A DNA stretch of 64,000 nt from the NCBI RefSeq assembly GCF_015291645.1, contig NZ_CP030055.1, positions 5,952,001 to 6,016,000 on the forward strand, read 5' to 3'. Source of the DNA: Bradyrhizobium sp. CCBAU 53340 (GTDB lineage: Bacteria; Pseudomonadota; Alphaproteobacteria; Rhizobiales; Xanthobacteraceae). The notes beneath the pieces were generated by a model. That model saw only the letters and a list, made by a program, of their open reading frames with translations. It did not search any database and had not been told where the DNA came from. Position numbers and translations under genes: made by a program. Of the stretch, positions 53,972-62,426 are shown one piece after another (the stretch's first letter is position 1; every line of letters starts with the position of its first letter).

Positions 53972-54022
53972 CTTGCGTTTCCTCTCGGGCGTTGTACCTG
54001 CCGCTCGCCCATCGGCCTGACG

Positions 54023-54886
54023 TCACCCTCCCAGGGATGCAAAAGTGGCGAAGAAGACGTCTGGATCAGGTGAGATGCCCGTGAACAGGCGAAATGCCTC
54101 GGTCCCCTGGAAGATCGCCATGCCGCCGCCATCGACGGTGCGGCAGCCCAGGGTACGCGCCGCGCGCAGCAGTGCGGTTTCCAGCGGGAAATAGACGATC
54201 TCGGCGACCCACAGATCGCGACGCAGCAAGGCCGTCGGCAGCGGCGTGCCCGGATACTTGTCCATGCCGATCGGCGTCGCGTTGACAATTCCGTCGGCGG
54301 CAGCGACGGCCGCCGCGACATCCTGGCCCACCCTCAAGCGCCCTTCCGCAAATCGGGGGGACAAGCTATCCACCAAACGCTGCGCTTTGGCTAAGTCGAC
54401 GTCGGTGATGGTCAGTTCCTGCACGCCGAGCTTCATGAGCGCGAAAGCAACTGCCGCGCCTGCGCCACCGGCGCCGAATTGGATGACACGCCCCAGCGAC
54501 GCACCCTGCATGTTGCGGCGAAAATTCTCGGCGAAGCCGAACCAGTCGGTGTTGTGGCCGGTCATTCGACCGTTCCTGATGACCACGGTGTTCACGGCGC
54601 CAAGCGCCTCCGCGTCGGGCGAAAGTTCGTCCAGGAGCGGAAGAATTGCCTGCTTGCAGGGATGGGTCACGTTCAGCCCGTCAAAGCCCATCCGCTTTGC
54701 GGCCGTGAGCAAGTCCGGCAGCGCTTCGGCACCAAGTTTCAACTCAGTCAGATCGATCTTCTTGTAGAGATAGCGGATGCCCGCTGCGTCAGCGGCCGCT
54801 TCATGCATGGGCGGGGTGCGGGACGCAGCGATGCCGCTGCCGATCAGACCGACGAGAAAGCTGGATTTGGGATGCATGCCCGGCAT
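54023..54886 (-). CDS. Quinate/shikimate dehydrogenase (QsuD/AroE2-like)
   Basis: 287 aa. GLIGSGIAASRTPPMHEA (about 13-30) is the opening seen in catabolic NAD-dependent quinate/shikimate dehydrogenases such as corynebacterial QsuD, unlike the GNPI-S-S-P opening of biosynthetic AroE. NVTHPCKQ (about 73-80) contains the catalytic Lys, NTDWFGF (about 113-119) the Asp, and FGAGGAG the NAD motif. It probably interconverts quinate/3-dehydroquinate or shikimate/3-dehydroshikimate. ATG 54886 or 54877. The gene lies between the transporter and the other AroE gene. Confidence 0.87.
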   Translation of the reverse strand: MPGMHPKSSFLVGLIGSGIAASRTPPMHEAAADAAGIRYLYKKIDLTELKLGAEALPDLLTAAKRMGFDGLNVTHPCKQAILPLLDELSPDAEALGAVNTVVIRNGRMTGHNTDWFGFAENFRRNMQGASLGRVIQFGAGGAGAAVAFALMKLGVQELTITDVDLAKAQRLVDSLSPRFAEGRLRVGQDVAAAVAAADGIVNATPIGMDKYPGTPLPTALLRRDLWVAEIVYFPLETALLRAARTLGCRTVDGGGMAIFQGTEAFRLFTGISPDPDVFFATFASLGG

Positions 54887-54892
54887 CGCGCG

Positions 54893-55720
54893 TCAGCTCA
54901 AGGGGACGGTCAGTTCGGCGATGACCTGAGCCGTGCTCGGTCGAACGCCACGCCACCAGGCAAAAGCTTCCGCCGCCTGTTCCACCAACATGCCGACGCC
55001 ATCCGCCAGCTTGGTTACGCCTTCGACGCGGGCCGCTTGCAGAAAGGGAGTGAGCCCCTTGCCGTAGGCGAGCTCGTACGCCAGCTCAGCACCGCGGAAG
55101 ACATTGCCTGGAAGCGGCGGCATCTCACCGCGCAGGCTGGCCGAGGTCGCATTGACCACGACGTCGTAGCCCTCGGCGAGATCGGCGAGTTCAGCGTAGC
55201 CGCTGACGATCAGCGGACCACAACCGGCAAACTCTTCGGCCAATGCCACGGCCTTCGATAAGGTACGGTTGACGAGAACCAACTCGGACGGCTCTTGGCG
55301 CAGGAACGGCAGCAGCGCGCCACGCGCTGCGCCCCCGGCACCGAGCATCAGGACGCGCCGGCCGGCCATCTTGACGCCGAGATTGATGGTGATGTCTCGC
55401 ACGAGGCCTATCCCGTCGAAATTCTCGGCAATGATCCGATCGCCCTCGAACTTCAGGCAGTTTGCGGCGCCAGCTCGGTCGGCGCTCTCTGAAAGTTCGT
55501 TTGCGTAAGCGAAAGCATCGAGCTTGAACGGGGCCGTGATGTTCAGCCCCTTGGCGCCCTCGGTCCGGAATTGACCAACTCGTGCGTTGAAGCCATCGAG
55601 TGGGGCCTCGATCGCCTCATAGACAACGTCCTGTCCCGTCATCTTGGCGAAAGTACTGTGGATGAGGGGTGATTTGCTAAAGCCGATCGGATTGCCGATC
55701 ACCGCGTAACGATCGCTCAT
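54893..55720 (-). CDS. aroE: Shikimate dehydrogenase
   Basis: 275-aa AroE family enzyme. YAVIGNPIGFSKSPLIHSTF (about 5-24) and NITAPFKLDAF (about 61-71, catalytic Lys) are AroE signatures; the LGAGGAARGAL (about 127-137) is the NADP-type motif. The conserved NTDG reads NFDG at about 100-103. The sequence resembles the AroE type of Burkholderia and relatives more than that of alphaproteobacteria, so transfer is possible (inference). It begins three bases after the CoA transferase stop. Confidence 0.88.
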   Translation of the reverse strand: MSDRYAVIGNPIGFSKSPLIHSTFAKMTGQDVVYEAIEAPLDGFNARVGQFRTEGAKGLNITAPFKLDAFAYANELSESADRAGAANCLKFEGDRIIAENFDGIGLVRDITINLGVKMAGRRVLMLGAGGAARGALLPFLRQEPSELVLVNRTLSKAVALAEEFAGCGPLIVSGYAELADLAEGYDVVVNATSASLRGEMPPLPGNVFRGAELAYELAYGKGLTPFLQAARVEGVTKLADGVGMLVEQAAEAFAWWRGVRPSTAQVIAELTVPLS

Positions 55721-55723
55721 GGC

Positions 55724-56950
55724 TCACTCCTGCATCGCGGCTTCGTTGTAGAGGACGCCGTCGCGCACCATCGCCTCAATGAGCTCGGCCGAGAGTCCCA
55801 GCGACTCTGCAATGCGGCGATTGTCCTGGCCGAGCAGCGGGGCCGGAATCCGCACCGTGGTGTCGCAGTCGGAGAAGCGGAACGGCAGGTCCGGCAACGT
55901 CACCTTGCCTAGGACAGGATGCTCCTGCTCGACCAGCATGCCGCGCGCATGGATCTGCGGATCCTTCACGACCTCTTCGATGGTCTGCACGGGAGCGGAC
56001 GGCACACCTGCTGCCTCAAGTGCCGCAAGACAGGCGTCCCGAGATGGTTGCGACTGCGTCCAGGTGCGCACGATCTCCATCGCTTCAGCATAATGGGCGT
56101 TGCGCGCAGCAGGCGTAGTGAAGCGTTCGTCGGATGCCAACGTGTCTCCCCCGATCATGCTGGCCAATCGCCGCCACGCATCATCAACTTGCGCGGCGAT
56201 GACGAGATTGCCGTCCCTGGCCGGAAAGACGCCGTAGACGGTCGAGTCTGGCTGTCCGCTTCCAGTCTGCTTCGGCAGGTCGGTACCGCCGGAAAGGAAG
56301 TAGCGCTGCACCGCATAGTCGTGCATCGAAACCATGCAATCGTACAGCGCCAGATCGATGTGTTGACCGCGCCGGGACGACGCGCGGCCGACCAGCGCGG
56401 CATTGATGGCAGCCACGCCGTGAATGCCGGTGTACATGTCGGCCAATGGCATGCGCAGCAGCGGCGGCGCTTCACTGGGATTACCCAGTTGCGCCAGAGC
56501 GCCCGACATCGCCTCTGCGATCAGGCCGAAGCCCGGACGGTCGGCATAGGGACCGGTGTGACCATAGGCGGAGACCGAACAGTAGATCAGTTTGGGATTG
56601 CGCGCCGACAGCGCCTTGTAGCCGAGCCCGAGTCGATCAAGGGCGCCGGGGCGGTAGTTCTCGATGAAGATATCGGCTGTCTCGACCAGCTTCATCATCA
56701 TGTCGAGGCCACGCCTGTCGCGCAGGTCGATGCACAACCCCTGCTTGCCCATGTTCTGCTGCAGGAAGTAGCCGGATTGTCCGTCCTTGAAATAGCCATG
56801 GGCGCGGCCCGCATCGCCTTCCCTGGGACGCTCCACCTTGATGACTTCCGCACCCATCGCGGCGAGGCAGCGGCCCATGAACGGGCCCGCCAGGAAATGG
56901 CTGTAGTCGATGACGCGAATGCCTTTGAGCGGCAGATCTTGCGCGGTCAT
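55724..56950 (-). CDS. CaiB/BaiF family III CoA transferase
   Basis: 408-aa CoA transferase. RVIDYSHFLAGPFMGRCLA (about 12-30) and AEVIKVERP open the conserved part; the Asp in PLADMYTGIHG (about 168-178) is the likely catalytic residue. Start 56950 overlaps the MaoC stop (ATGA). In this operon it may attach CoA to a cyclic hydroxy or unsaturated acid made by the dehydroquinase/AroE steps, which would be unusual for quinate catabolism. The partner acids are not known. Confidence 0.9.
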   Translation of the reverse strand: MTAQDLPLKGIRVIDYSHFLAGPFMGRCLAAMGAEVIKVERPREGDAGRAHGYFKDGQSGYFLQQNMGKQGLCIDLRDRRGLDMMMKLVETADIFIENYRPGALDRLGLGYKALSARNPKLIYCSVSAYGHTGPYADRPGFGLIAEAMSGALAQLGNPSEAPPLLRMPLADMYTGIHGVAAINAALVGRASSRRGQHIDLALYDCMVSMHDYAVQRYFLSGGTDLPKQTGSGQPDSTVYGVFPARDGNLVIAAQVDDAWRRLASMIGGDTLASDERFTTPAARNAHYAEAMEIVRTWTQSQPSRDACLAALEAAGVPSAPVQTIEEVVKDPQIHARGMLVEQEHPVLGKVTLPDLPFRFSDCDTTVRIPAPLLGQDNRRIAESLGLSAELIEAMVRDGVLYNEAAMQE

Positions 56951-57417
56951 GCCTGCTCTCCCGCGGCGCTGGTCTTCGGGCGCATCGGGATCATCAGCCG
57001 GTGCTCGCCGAGCTGCACCACTTCGCCGCGCTGATTGATCAGCTCCGAGGGCAGCACCACGATGCCCCACCCATCACGCTTGGTGGTGCGTATCGAGCCA
57101 ACGCGGAACTTGACGTGCACGGAGTCGCCGAGCTTGATCGGCAATTTGAAGTCCCACGTCCAGCCCAGTGACATTCCGGGAAGGAATCGGTAGTCGGCGC
57201 GGGTCTTCAGACCGTCGGCCAGCGACAGACCAAACAGCCCGTGCGCGACGCGTGTACCGAATGGTGTGGTCTTGGCGTATTCCTCGTCGACATGGACGGG
57301 CGTGAAATCGCCCGTTAGCTCGGCGTAGGCATTCACCATTGCTTCGGTGACCGTTACCGAAGAGGTAACGCATTCGTCGCCGACCTTGGCATCGTCCCAG
57401 TAGCGCTCATCCGTCAT
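56947..57417 (-). CDS. MaoC-like (R)-specific hydratase
   Basis: 156-aa hot-dog fold protein. TGDFTPVHVDEEYAKTTPFG (about 35-54) holds the Asp-His pair (D-x-x-P-x-H) of MaoC hydratases, and RVAHGLFGLSL follows. It hydrates enoyl-CoA or dehydrates hydroxyacyl-CoA. Coupled by overlap to the CoA transferase gene, it suggests that CoA thioesters are handled in this operon. Confidence 0.9.
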   Translation of the reverse strand: MTDERYWDDAKVGDECVTSSVTVTEAMVNAYAELTGDFTPVHVDEEYAKTTPFGTRVAHGLFGLSLADGLKTRADYRFLPGMSLGWTWDFKLPIKLGDSVHVKFRVGSIRTTKRDGWGIVVLPSELINQRGEVVQLGEHRLMIPMRPKTSAAGEQA

Positions 57418-57429
57418 GTCGCGTGTTCC

Positions 57430-57816
57430 TCAGGCCCGTGGATTGATCGCCAGCGCCGCTTCCACGGCACCCACACTGGCTTGCAAGATTTCGACGTTCA
57501 GGCCGCCGGGCAGCTCGAGCCAGTTCGGGCCAGCGGGCAGTGCTTTGGCGCCCCACGCGGCGGCACGGGCGAGCACACCTTCGTAATCGTCGACCATGAT
57601 GCCGAGATGGGCGAGACGGCCCTCCGGTCCGACGAAGTTCGGATCCTCGATGAGCTGCACGCTTCCGAGCACCCATACCTGACGCGGGCGCGGGCCATCG
57701 GCGGGTTGCTCGTCGCGGATGGTGAGACCAAGCACCTTGCGAAAGAAGTCGGCGTGACGATCCACGTCCGGCACGCGAATCGCGACGTGCTCGACATAAG
57801 CGCGGGGCAACGACAT
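57430..57816 (-). CDS. VOC family protein
   Basis: 128-aa single-module VOC protein. VEHVAIRVPDVDRHADFFRKVLGL (quoted as VEHVAIRVPDVDRH) opens it; HLGIMVDD and LNVEIL give His and Glu ligand candidates. No specific function can be given. It lies between the ketopantoate-reductase-like gene and the MaoC gene, four bases after the former's stop. Confidence 0.85.
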   Translation of the reverse strand: MSLPRAYVEHVAIRVPDVDRHADFFRKVLGLTIRDEQPADGPRPRQVWVLGSVQLIEDPNFVGPEGRLAHLGIMVDDYEGVLARAAAWGAKALPAGPNWLELPGGLNVEILQASVGAVEAALAINPRA

Positions 57817-57820
57817 CGTC

Positions 57821-58765
57821 TCAGGCCTTTCCTGGATAATCGCTGCGGGCGTATTCGAGCCCTTTGATCAACGCGACGAGGGTCGAATTGACGGGGGTCG
57901 GGACATTGAACTTGGCGCCCCAACGCACGACCGAGCCGTGAATGTAATCGACCTCGGTCAGATTGCCGGACTGCAAGCTCTGCAACATCGAGGTCTTGAA
58001 CTCGGGCGGCAGCCCAGCGGACGCCATCGTCCAAGCGCGCCGAGGGTCGGCAATCGAGATCTTGACGCCGGCGGCCTGCGCGACGGCGATGCCCTCCGAG
58101 ATTGCGGCCAGCGCACACTCTTCCAGGACGGGCAGTGAATACAGGCCGCCATAGGTCAGCCCGGTAACGGCGGTAATTCCCCCACCGGCGACGTTGACGA
58201 ACAACTTGTCCCACATCGTGCCCAGGATGTTGTCGCTGAGCAGCGTGAGAATGCCGGCACGATTGAACGTCTCGGAAATCCGCTGTGCGCGTTCCGTCAC
58301 GCGTCCATCGATTTCGCCGATGATGGTTTCCTTGCCGACTACTCCGGAGCGAACATGACCGGGGCCAAGCAGCACGCCGCCAACGTAGGTCTTGCCTGCC
58401 ATGACCCGGTCACCACCAACTTCCTCCGAAAGGATGTCCTCGTGCCCAAGACCGTTTTGAAGCGACATCACGACCGTGCGCGCCCCGATGATCGGCGCTG
58501 CCGCCCGGATAGCTTCCCGCGTGTGGTAGGATTTGACGAGGACGATGACGAGGTCCGCCACCATGCCGACCTCGGCCGCGGAGGTGCACGCAGAGAGCTT
58601 TACAGTGGCCTCAGCGCCACCCTCGAGCATCCGCAAACCGCTGGCATTAATCGCGTCGACATGAGCCTGAAACGGATCGATCAACCAAACCTCGGCACCG
58701 CCGCGTGCCAGCGTGCCGCCGATGGTCGAGCCCAAGGCCCCCGCTCCGATAAAGCAGATCCTCAT
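57821..58765 (-). CDS. Ketopantoate reductase (2-dehydropantoate 2-reductase) family protein
   Basis: 314-aa NADP-dependent dehydrogenase. The N-terminal motif GAGALGSTIGG is near residue 7, and KSYHTREA near 77, a Lys in MWDKLFVNVAGG (about 185) and NLTEVDYIHG (about 259) near the C-terminus are family elements. ATG 58765 has GGAGAAAC upstream; the frame to 58867 runs into the divergent LysR gene. As the first gene of the operon, it probably oxidises or reduces a 2-hydroxy/2-oxo acid of the pathway rather than making pantoate. Confidence 0.88.
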   Translation of the reverse strand: MRICFIGAGALGSTIGGTLARGGAEVWLIDPFQAHVDAINASGLRMLEGGAEATVKLSACTSAAEVGMVADLVIVLVKSYHTREAIRAAAPIIGARTVVMSLQNGLGHEDILSEEVGGDRVMAGKTYVGGVLLGPGHVRSGVVGKETIIGEIDGRVTERAQRISETFNRAGILTLLSDNILGTMWDKLFVNVAGGGITAVTGLTYGGLYSLPVLEECALAAISEGIAVAQAAGVKISIADPRRAWTMASAGLPPEFKTSMLQSLQSGNLTEVDYIHGSVVRWGAKFNVPTPVNSTLVALIKGLEYARSDYPGKA

Positions 58766-58866
58766 CCGAACGTTTCTCCAGCGCCTTTTTGGCGTTGGAG
58801 GCGTGGTAGCAGTCCGCCCTTTATTCGGATATGCTATGATTCTTATATTCATTATTGTAGATCGCA

Positions 58867-59847
58867 ATGAAGCACCGGGACCTCTCCGAGACGAACCTGC
58901 TCGACCCGCGCCTGCTCCGGCTGTTTGACGCCTTGTTCACCACGGGCAGCGTCACCAAAGCGGCTGAAAAGCTCGGTCAAAGCCAGCCGACCATTTCGAT
59001 CTGGCTGGCACGCCTGCGAAAGGAACTCGACGATCCGCTCTTCATCCGGTCGGCGGGGGGGATGCTGCCGACTCCGCGCGCCGAGGCTCTCATCGGCACG
59101 GTCAGACAAGCGTTGGAGATGCTGCGCCGTCTGGCTGAGCTTCGCCCTGAGTTTGATCCGGCGACCGCAAAGCGCCGCTTCGTCATCTGCATGACGGATG
59201 CGAGCCACATCACGCTGCTTCCCGCCATCCTCGCTCACGTTCGTCGTGTTGCTCCGGGCATCCGCATTGAAGCAGCACAGATCGGCGCGGACACCCCACG
59301 AATGCTGCAATCCGGCGAAGCCGATCTGGCGCTCGGCTACATCTCGGATCTCGATTCGGGTCACTTCCAGCAGGCGCTGTTTCCGCAGGATTGGGTCTGC
59401 CTAGCGAACGCAAAACATGTTCGGATCGGCGACCGCATCACCGCAAAGGATTTCAGGCGTGAGGCGCACGTCCTCATTCGTTCCGGCACCGGACATCAAT
59501 TGCTCGCCGACGCGCTGAAGGAGCAGCAGATAGTCCTTGATGTCGCGCTTGAGCTGCCCGGCTTCTTGGGGCTACCCGCAATCGTCGGGACGACTGACCT
59601 GATCGCCACTCTTCCAAGGCACATTGGCGAAACGCTGGCGCACTATTACGGACTGCGCGTGCTCGAATGCCCGCTGGCGATCGCCGGCTTTACGGTGAAG
59701 CAATATTGGCACGCCCGCTTCCATCACGACCCGGCAAGCCAATGGCTGCGTGGCGTGTGCAGTGAGCTCTTTCAACAGCAGGAAGTGAGAGGCCTCCATC
59801 GTTCCGGTCGGCCAAGGAAACGAAGGCCACGCGATTTGCGGTCGTAA
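58867..59847 (+). CDS. LysR family transcriptional regulator
   Basis: 326-aa regulator. The helix-turn-helix is at about 17-65 (DALFTTGSVTKAAEKLGQSQPTISIWLARL, quoted as GSVTKAAEKLGQSQPTIS). A C-terminal basic tail (RSGRPRKRRPRD) is longer than usual. It is divergent from the twelve-gene operon and should be its activator. The 101-base gap between them ends in an AT-rich stretch (58811-58866) that probably holds the two promoters and the LysR site. Confidence 0.9.
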   Translation: MKHRDLSETNLLDPRLLRLFDALFTTGSVTKAAEKLGQSQPTISIWLARLRKELDDPLFIRSAGGMLPTPRAEALIGTVRQALEMLRRLAELRPEFDPATAKRRFVICMTDASHITLLPAILAHVRRVAPGIRIEAAQIGADTPRMLQSGEADLALGYISDLDSGHFQQALFPQDWVCLANAKHVRIGDRITAKDFRREAHVLIRSGTGHQLLADALKEQQIVLDVALELPGFLGLPAIVGTTDLIATLPRHIGETLAHYYGLRVLECPLAIAGFTVKQYWHARFHHDPASQWLRGVCSELFQQQEVRGLHRSGRPRKRRPRDLRS

Positions 59848-60166
59848 TGGTCCCCGGCAGCGGGGCAACAACCGCCCCCCGAGTCCGCGGCTAGGCGGAC
59901 TGCGGCACGGCTGCAATTCCGCACAAGCGCATCTCGACCGGTTGTCCGCTTCGTTCGCCGTAGCACCCTATTCTACGATGAGGGCAAAACAGACCTGCCC
60001 GAGCGGCTTCCGCAGTATATGTTCGGTTGGAAGCCTCGGATAAGCCAGCATGGCCACGCCGTTTAGTTCGTTCTGGACCGAGCCATAGAATCTGTTTTTC
60101 CAAACGCGCCCAAAAGACCTGATTGGGATGAAACTGCTTACCGAATGAACTCAACAGCTTGAGCGC
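59848..60166. other. Intergenic stretch with no supported gene
   Basis: No frame with a ribosome site or family motif. A 7-bp hairpin AGTCCGC/GCGGACT at 59882-59901 lies just after the LysR stop and could help end its transcript, but no T-run follows. The part next to the tRNA (60100-60166) shows no terminator-like hairpin. Confidence 0.5.
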
Positions 60167-60241
60167 TGGCTGGGGCGGGAGGGATCGAACCTCCGAATGG
60201 CGGAATCAAAATCCGCTGCCTTACCGCTTGGCTACGCCCCA
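60167..60241 (-). tRNA. tRNA-Gln (anticodon TTG)
   Basis: 75 bases read on the minus strand. The acceptor arms TGGGGCG and CGCCCCA pair fully, the anticodon stem GCGGA/TCCGC holds loop TTTTGAT with anticodon TTG, and the T arm GGAGG TTCGATC CCTCC is perfect. Discriminator G and CCA are encoded (60167-60170). Confidence 0.97.
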
Positions 60242-60302
60242 TCAGGCGACGAGGGGAACGGGGAAGCACCAGCTACCGCAGATTCCCTCTGGTCGCAGCC
60301 GG

Positions 60303-60329
60303 TCTATAGGGAGCGGCGCGGCATTTCAA
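60303..60329 (-). promoter_or_regulatory. Candidate promoter of tRNA-Gln
   Basis: On the minus strand TTGAAA (60329-60324) and TATAGA (60308-60303) are separated by 15 bases, shorter than ideal. The -10 lies about 61 bases before the tRNA 5' end. Confidence 0.35.
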
Positions 60330-60496
60330 CCGCCTGGAGGGGCAAAATACCGCGGGCCGCCGGGATCGGTCGCACCACACCTTATTATGGGCATTATGGG
60401 CCCGGACGAGAGCCCGGTGCGGTACCGTATCGCGGCCATTGAGACCTGCGGCGTTTCATGGGAATACGACACCAAACCTGTCTTCGGGAGTGAGCC

Positions 60497-62275
60497 ATGA
60501 CCTACCGCGCGCCGATCTCTGACATGCTGCTGTCGCTCAACCACGGCGCCGGCCTCAAGGCCGCCGTGGAAGCCGGCCATTATGGCGAATTCGACGGTGA
60601 TATCGTCGCGGCCGTGTTGGAGGAAGCCGGCAAATTCGCAACCGATGTGCTGGCTCCGCTCAACAAGGTCGGCGACGAGCACGGCATCAAGCTTGACGAC
60701 GGCAAGGTCACGACCGCGCCCGGCTGGCCGGATGCCTACAAGCGCTGGATCGACGGCGGCTGGAACGCGGTGTCAGGGCCGGAAGATTTCGGCGGCCAGG
60801 GCCTGCCGATGGCGATCAACGCCGCCTGCACCGAGATCTGGAGTGCCGCCAACGTCGCCTTCGGCCTCTGCCCGCTGCTGACGGCCTCCGCCATCGAGGC
60901 GCTGGATGCGCATGGCAGCGACGAGCTGAAAAAGATCTACCTGGAGAAGCTCGTCACCGGCGAATGGACCGGCACGATGCAGCTGACCGAGTCGCAGGCC
61001 GGCTCCGATGTCGGCGCGCTGCGCACCCGCGCCGAGAAGCAGGCCGACGGCACCTATCGCATCAAGGGGACGAAAATCTTCATCACCTATGGCGAGCACG
61101 ACATGACCGACAATATCGTGCATTTCGTGCTGGCGCGTCTACCCGATGCGCCTGAGGGCACCAAGGGGATCTCGCTCTTCCTCGTGCCGAAATTCATGGT
61201 CAATGCCGACGGCTCGCTGGGGCAGCGCAACGACATCTTCGCCAGCGGCGTCGAACACAAGCTCGGCATGCACGCCTCGCCGACCTGCACCATGACCATG
61301 GGCGATCATGGCGGCGCGATCGGATTCCTGATCGGCGAAGAAAACCAGGGCATGCGCTGCATGTTCACGATGATGAACCAGGCCCGCCTCGGCGTCGGCC
61401 TGGAGGGCGTCGGCGTCGCCGATCGCGCCTATCAGCTGGCGCTGTCTTATGCGCAGGAGCGCAAGCAAGGCCGCGCCGTCGGCAAGAAGGGCGCCGGGTC
61501 GGATGCGATCTTCGTGCATCCCGACGTCAAGCGCATGCTGATGCGGATGCGGGCGCAGACGGCGGCCGCGCGCACCATCTGCTATGCGACCGCGGTCGCG
61601 CTCGACGTCTCCATGCGCGCCAAGGATCCCAAGGTTCGCGCCGATGCGGCCGCACGCGCGGCACTGCTGACGCCGATGGCAAAAGGCTATTCCACCGACA
61701 TCGGCAACGAGGTCGCCTATCTCGGCGTGCAGGTGCATGGCGGCATGGGTTTCATCGAGGAGACCGGCGCCGCGCAGCATTATCGCGATGCGCGCATCAC
61801 CGCGATCTACGAGGGCACCAACGGCATTCAGGCGATCGACCTCGTCACGCGCAAGCTTGCCGCCAATGGCGGCGCTTCGGTGTGGGCGCTGATCGACGAG
61901 CTTTCCGCCACGGTCAAGCAGGTCGAGGCCTCCAACGATCCCGCCTTCGGCACTACGGGCGTGAAGCTGCGCGAGGCGCTGGAGGCTTTGAGGCGCACCA
62001 GCAAGTGGCTGCTCGAACGCGTCACGTCAGCGCCGAACGAGGCGCTCGCGGGCGCCACGCCCTATCTGCAGCAGTTCGGCGCGACGCTCGGTGGCTGCAT
62101 GCTGGCCTCCGAGGCGCTCGCCGCGAAGGCCGACGGCAACGCCGAGGCGGCGCGCTACGTCTCGCTCGCGCGCTTCTTCGCCGAGAACATCACCGTGCAG
62201 GCAGGCGCGCTGGAGCGAACCGTGACGGAAAGCGCGGAGTCGGTCGCGGCGGCGGATGCGGTGTTGTTGGGGTAA
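60497..62275 (+). CDS. Acyl-CoA dehydrogenase with C-terminal extension (FadE-like)
   Basis: 592-aa flavoprotein. MQLTESQAGSDVGALRTRAE (about 157-176) and KGTKIFITYGEHDMTD are the flavin/substrate segments; HGGMGFIEETGAAQHYRDARI (shown as HGGMGFIEETG) and the catalytic Glu of IYEGTNGIQ (about 437-445) are intact. About 130 residues follow, typical of the long acyl-CoA dehydrogenase group found next to enoyl-CoA hydratase genes in Bradyrhizobium. It oxidises acyl-CoA and passes electrons to ETF. It is alone on the plus strand here. Confidence 0.93.
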   Translation: MTYRAPISDMLLSLNHGAGLKAAVEAGHYGEFDGDIVAAVLEEAGKFATDVLAPLNKVGDEHGIKLDDGKVTTAPGWPDAYKRWIDGGWNAVSGPEDFGGQGLPMAINAACTEIWSAANVAFGLCPLLTASAIEALDAHGSDELKKIYLEKLVTGEWTGTMQLTESQAGSDVGALRTRAEKQADGTYRIKGTKIFITYGEHDMTDNIVHFVLARLPDAPEGTKGISLFLVPKFMVNADGSLGQRNDIFASGVEHKLGMHASPTCTMTMGDHGGAIGFLIGEENQGMRCMFTMMNQARLGVGLEGVGVADRAYQLALSYAQERKQGRAVGKKGAGSDAIFVHPDVKRMLMRMRAQTAAARTICYATAVALDVSMRAKDPKVRADAAARAALLTPMAKGYSTDIGNEVAYLGVQVHGGMGFIEETGAAQHYRDARITAIYEGTNGIQAIDLVTRKLAANGGASVWALIDELSATVKQVEASNDPAFGTTGVKLREALEALRRTSKWLLERVTSAPNEALAGATPYLQQFGATLGGCMLASEALAAKADGNAEAARYVSLARFFAENITVQAGALERTVTESAESVAAADAVLLG

Positions 62276-62294
62276 GGGGCGGCCTGCCGCCAAC

Positions 62295-62426
62295 CCGTCA
62301 TCCTGAGGTGTGAGGTTTGAGATGCGCAAGCATCGCAAGCCGAGCCTCGAAGGATGAACGGCCGGGATCCAGCGTGGCCGTCGCCCTTCGAGGCCTACGC
62401 TTGGCTCCGGCACCTCAGGGTGACGG
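62295..62426. repeat. Nested inverted-repeat intergenic element
   Basis: Outer arms CCGTCATCCTGAGGTG (62295-62310) and CACCTCAGGGTGACGG (62411-62426) pair with one mismatch; inner arms GCCTCGAAGG (62344-62353) and CCTTCGAGGC (62385-62394) pair perfectly. The layout is that of a mobile or palindromic intergenic repeat commonly seen in Bradyrhizobium. Its right end reads into the last codons and stop of the MFS gene. Confidence 0.75.
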
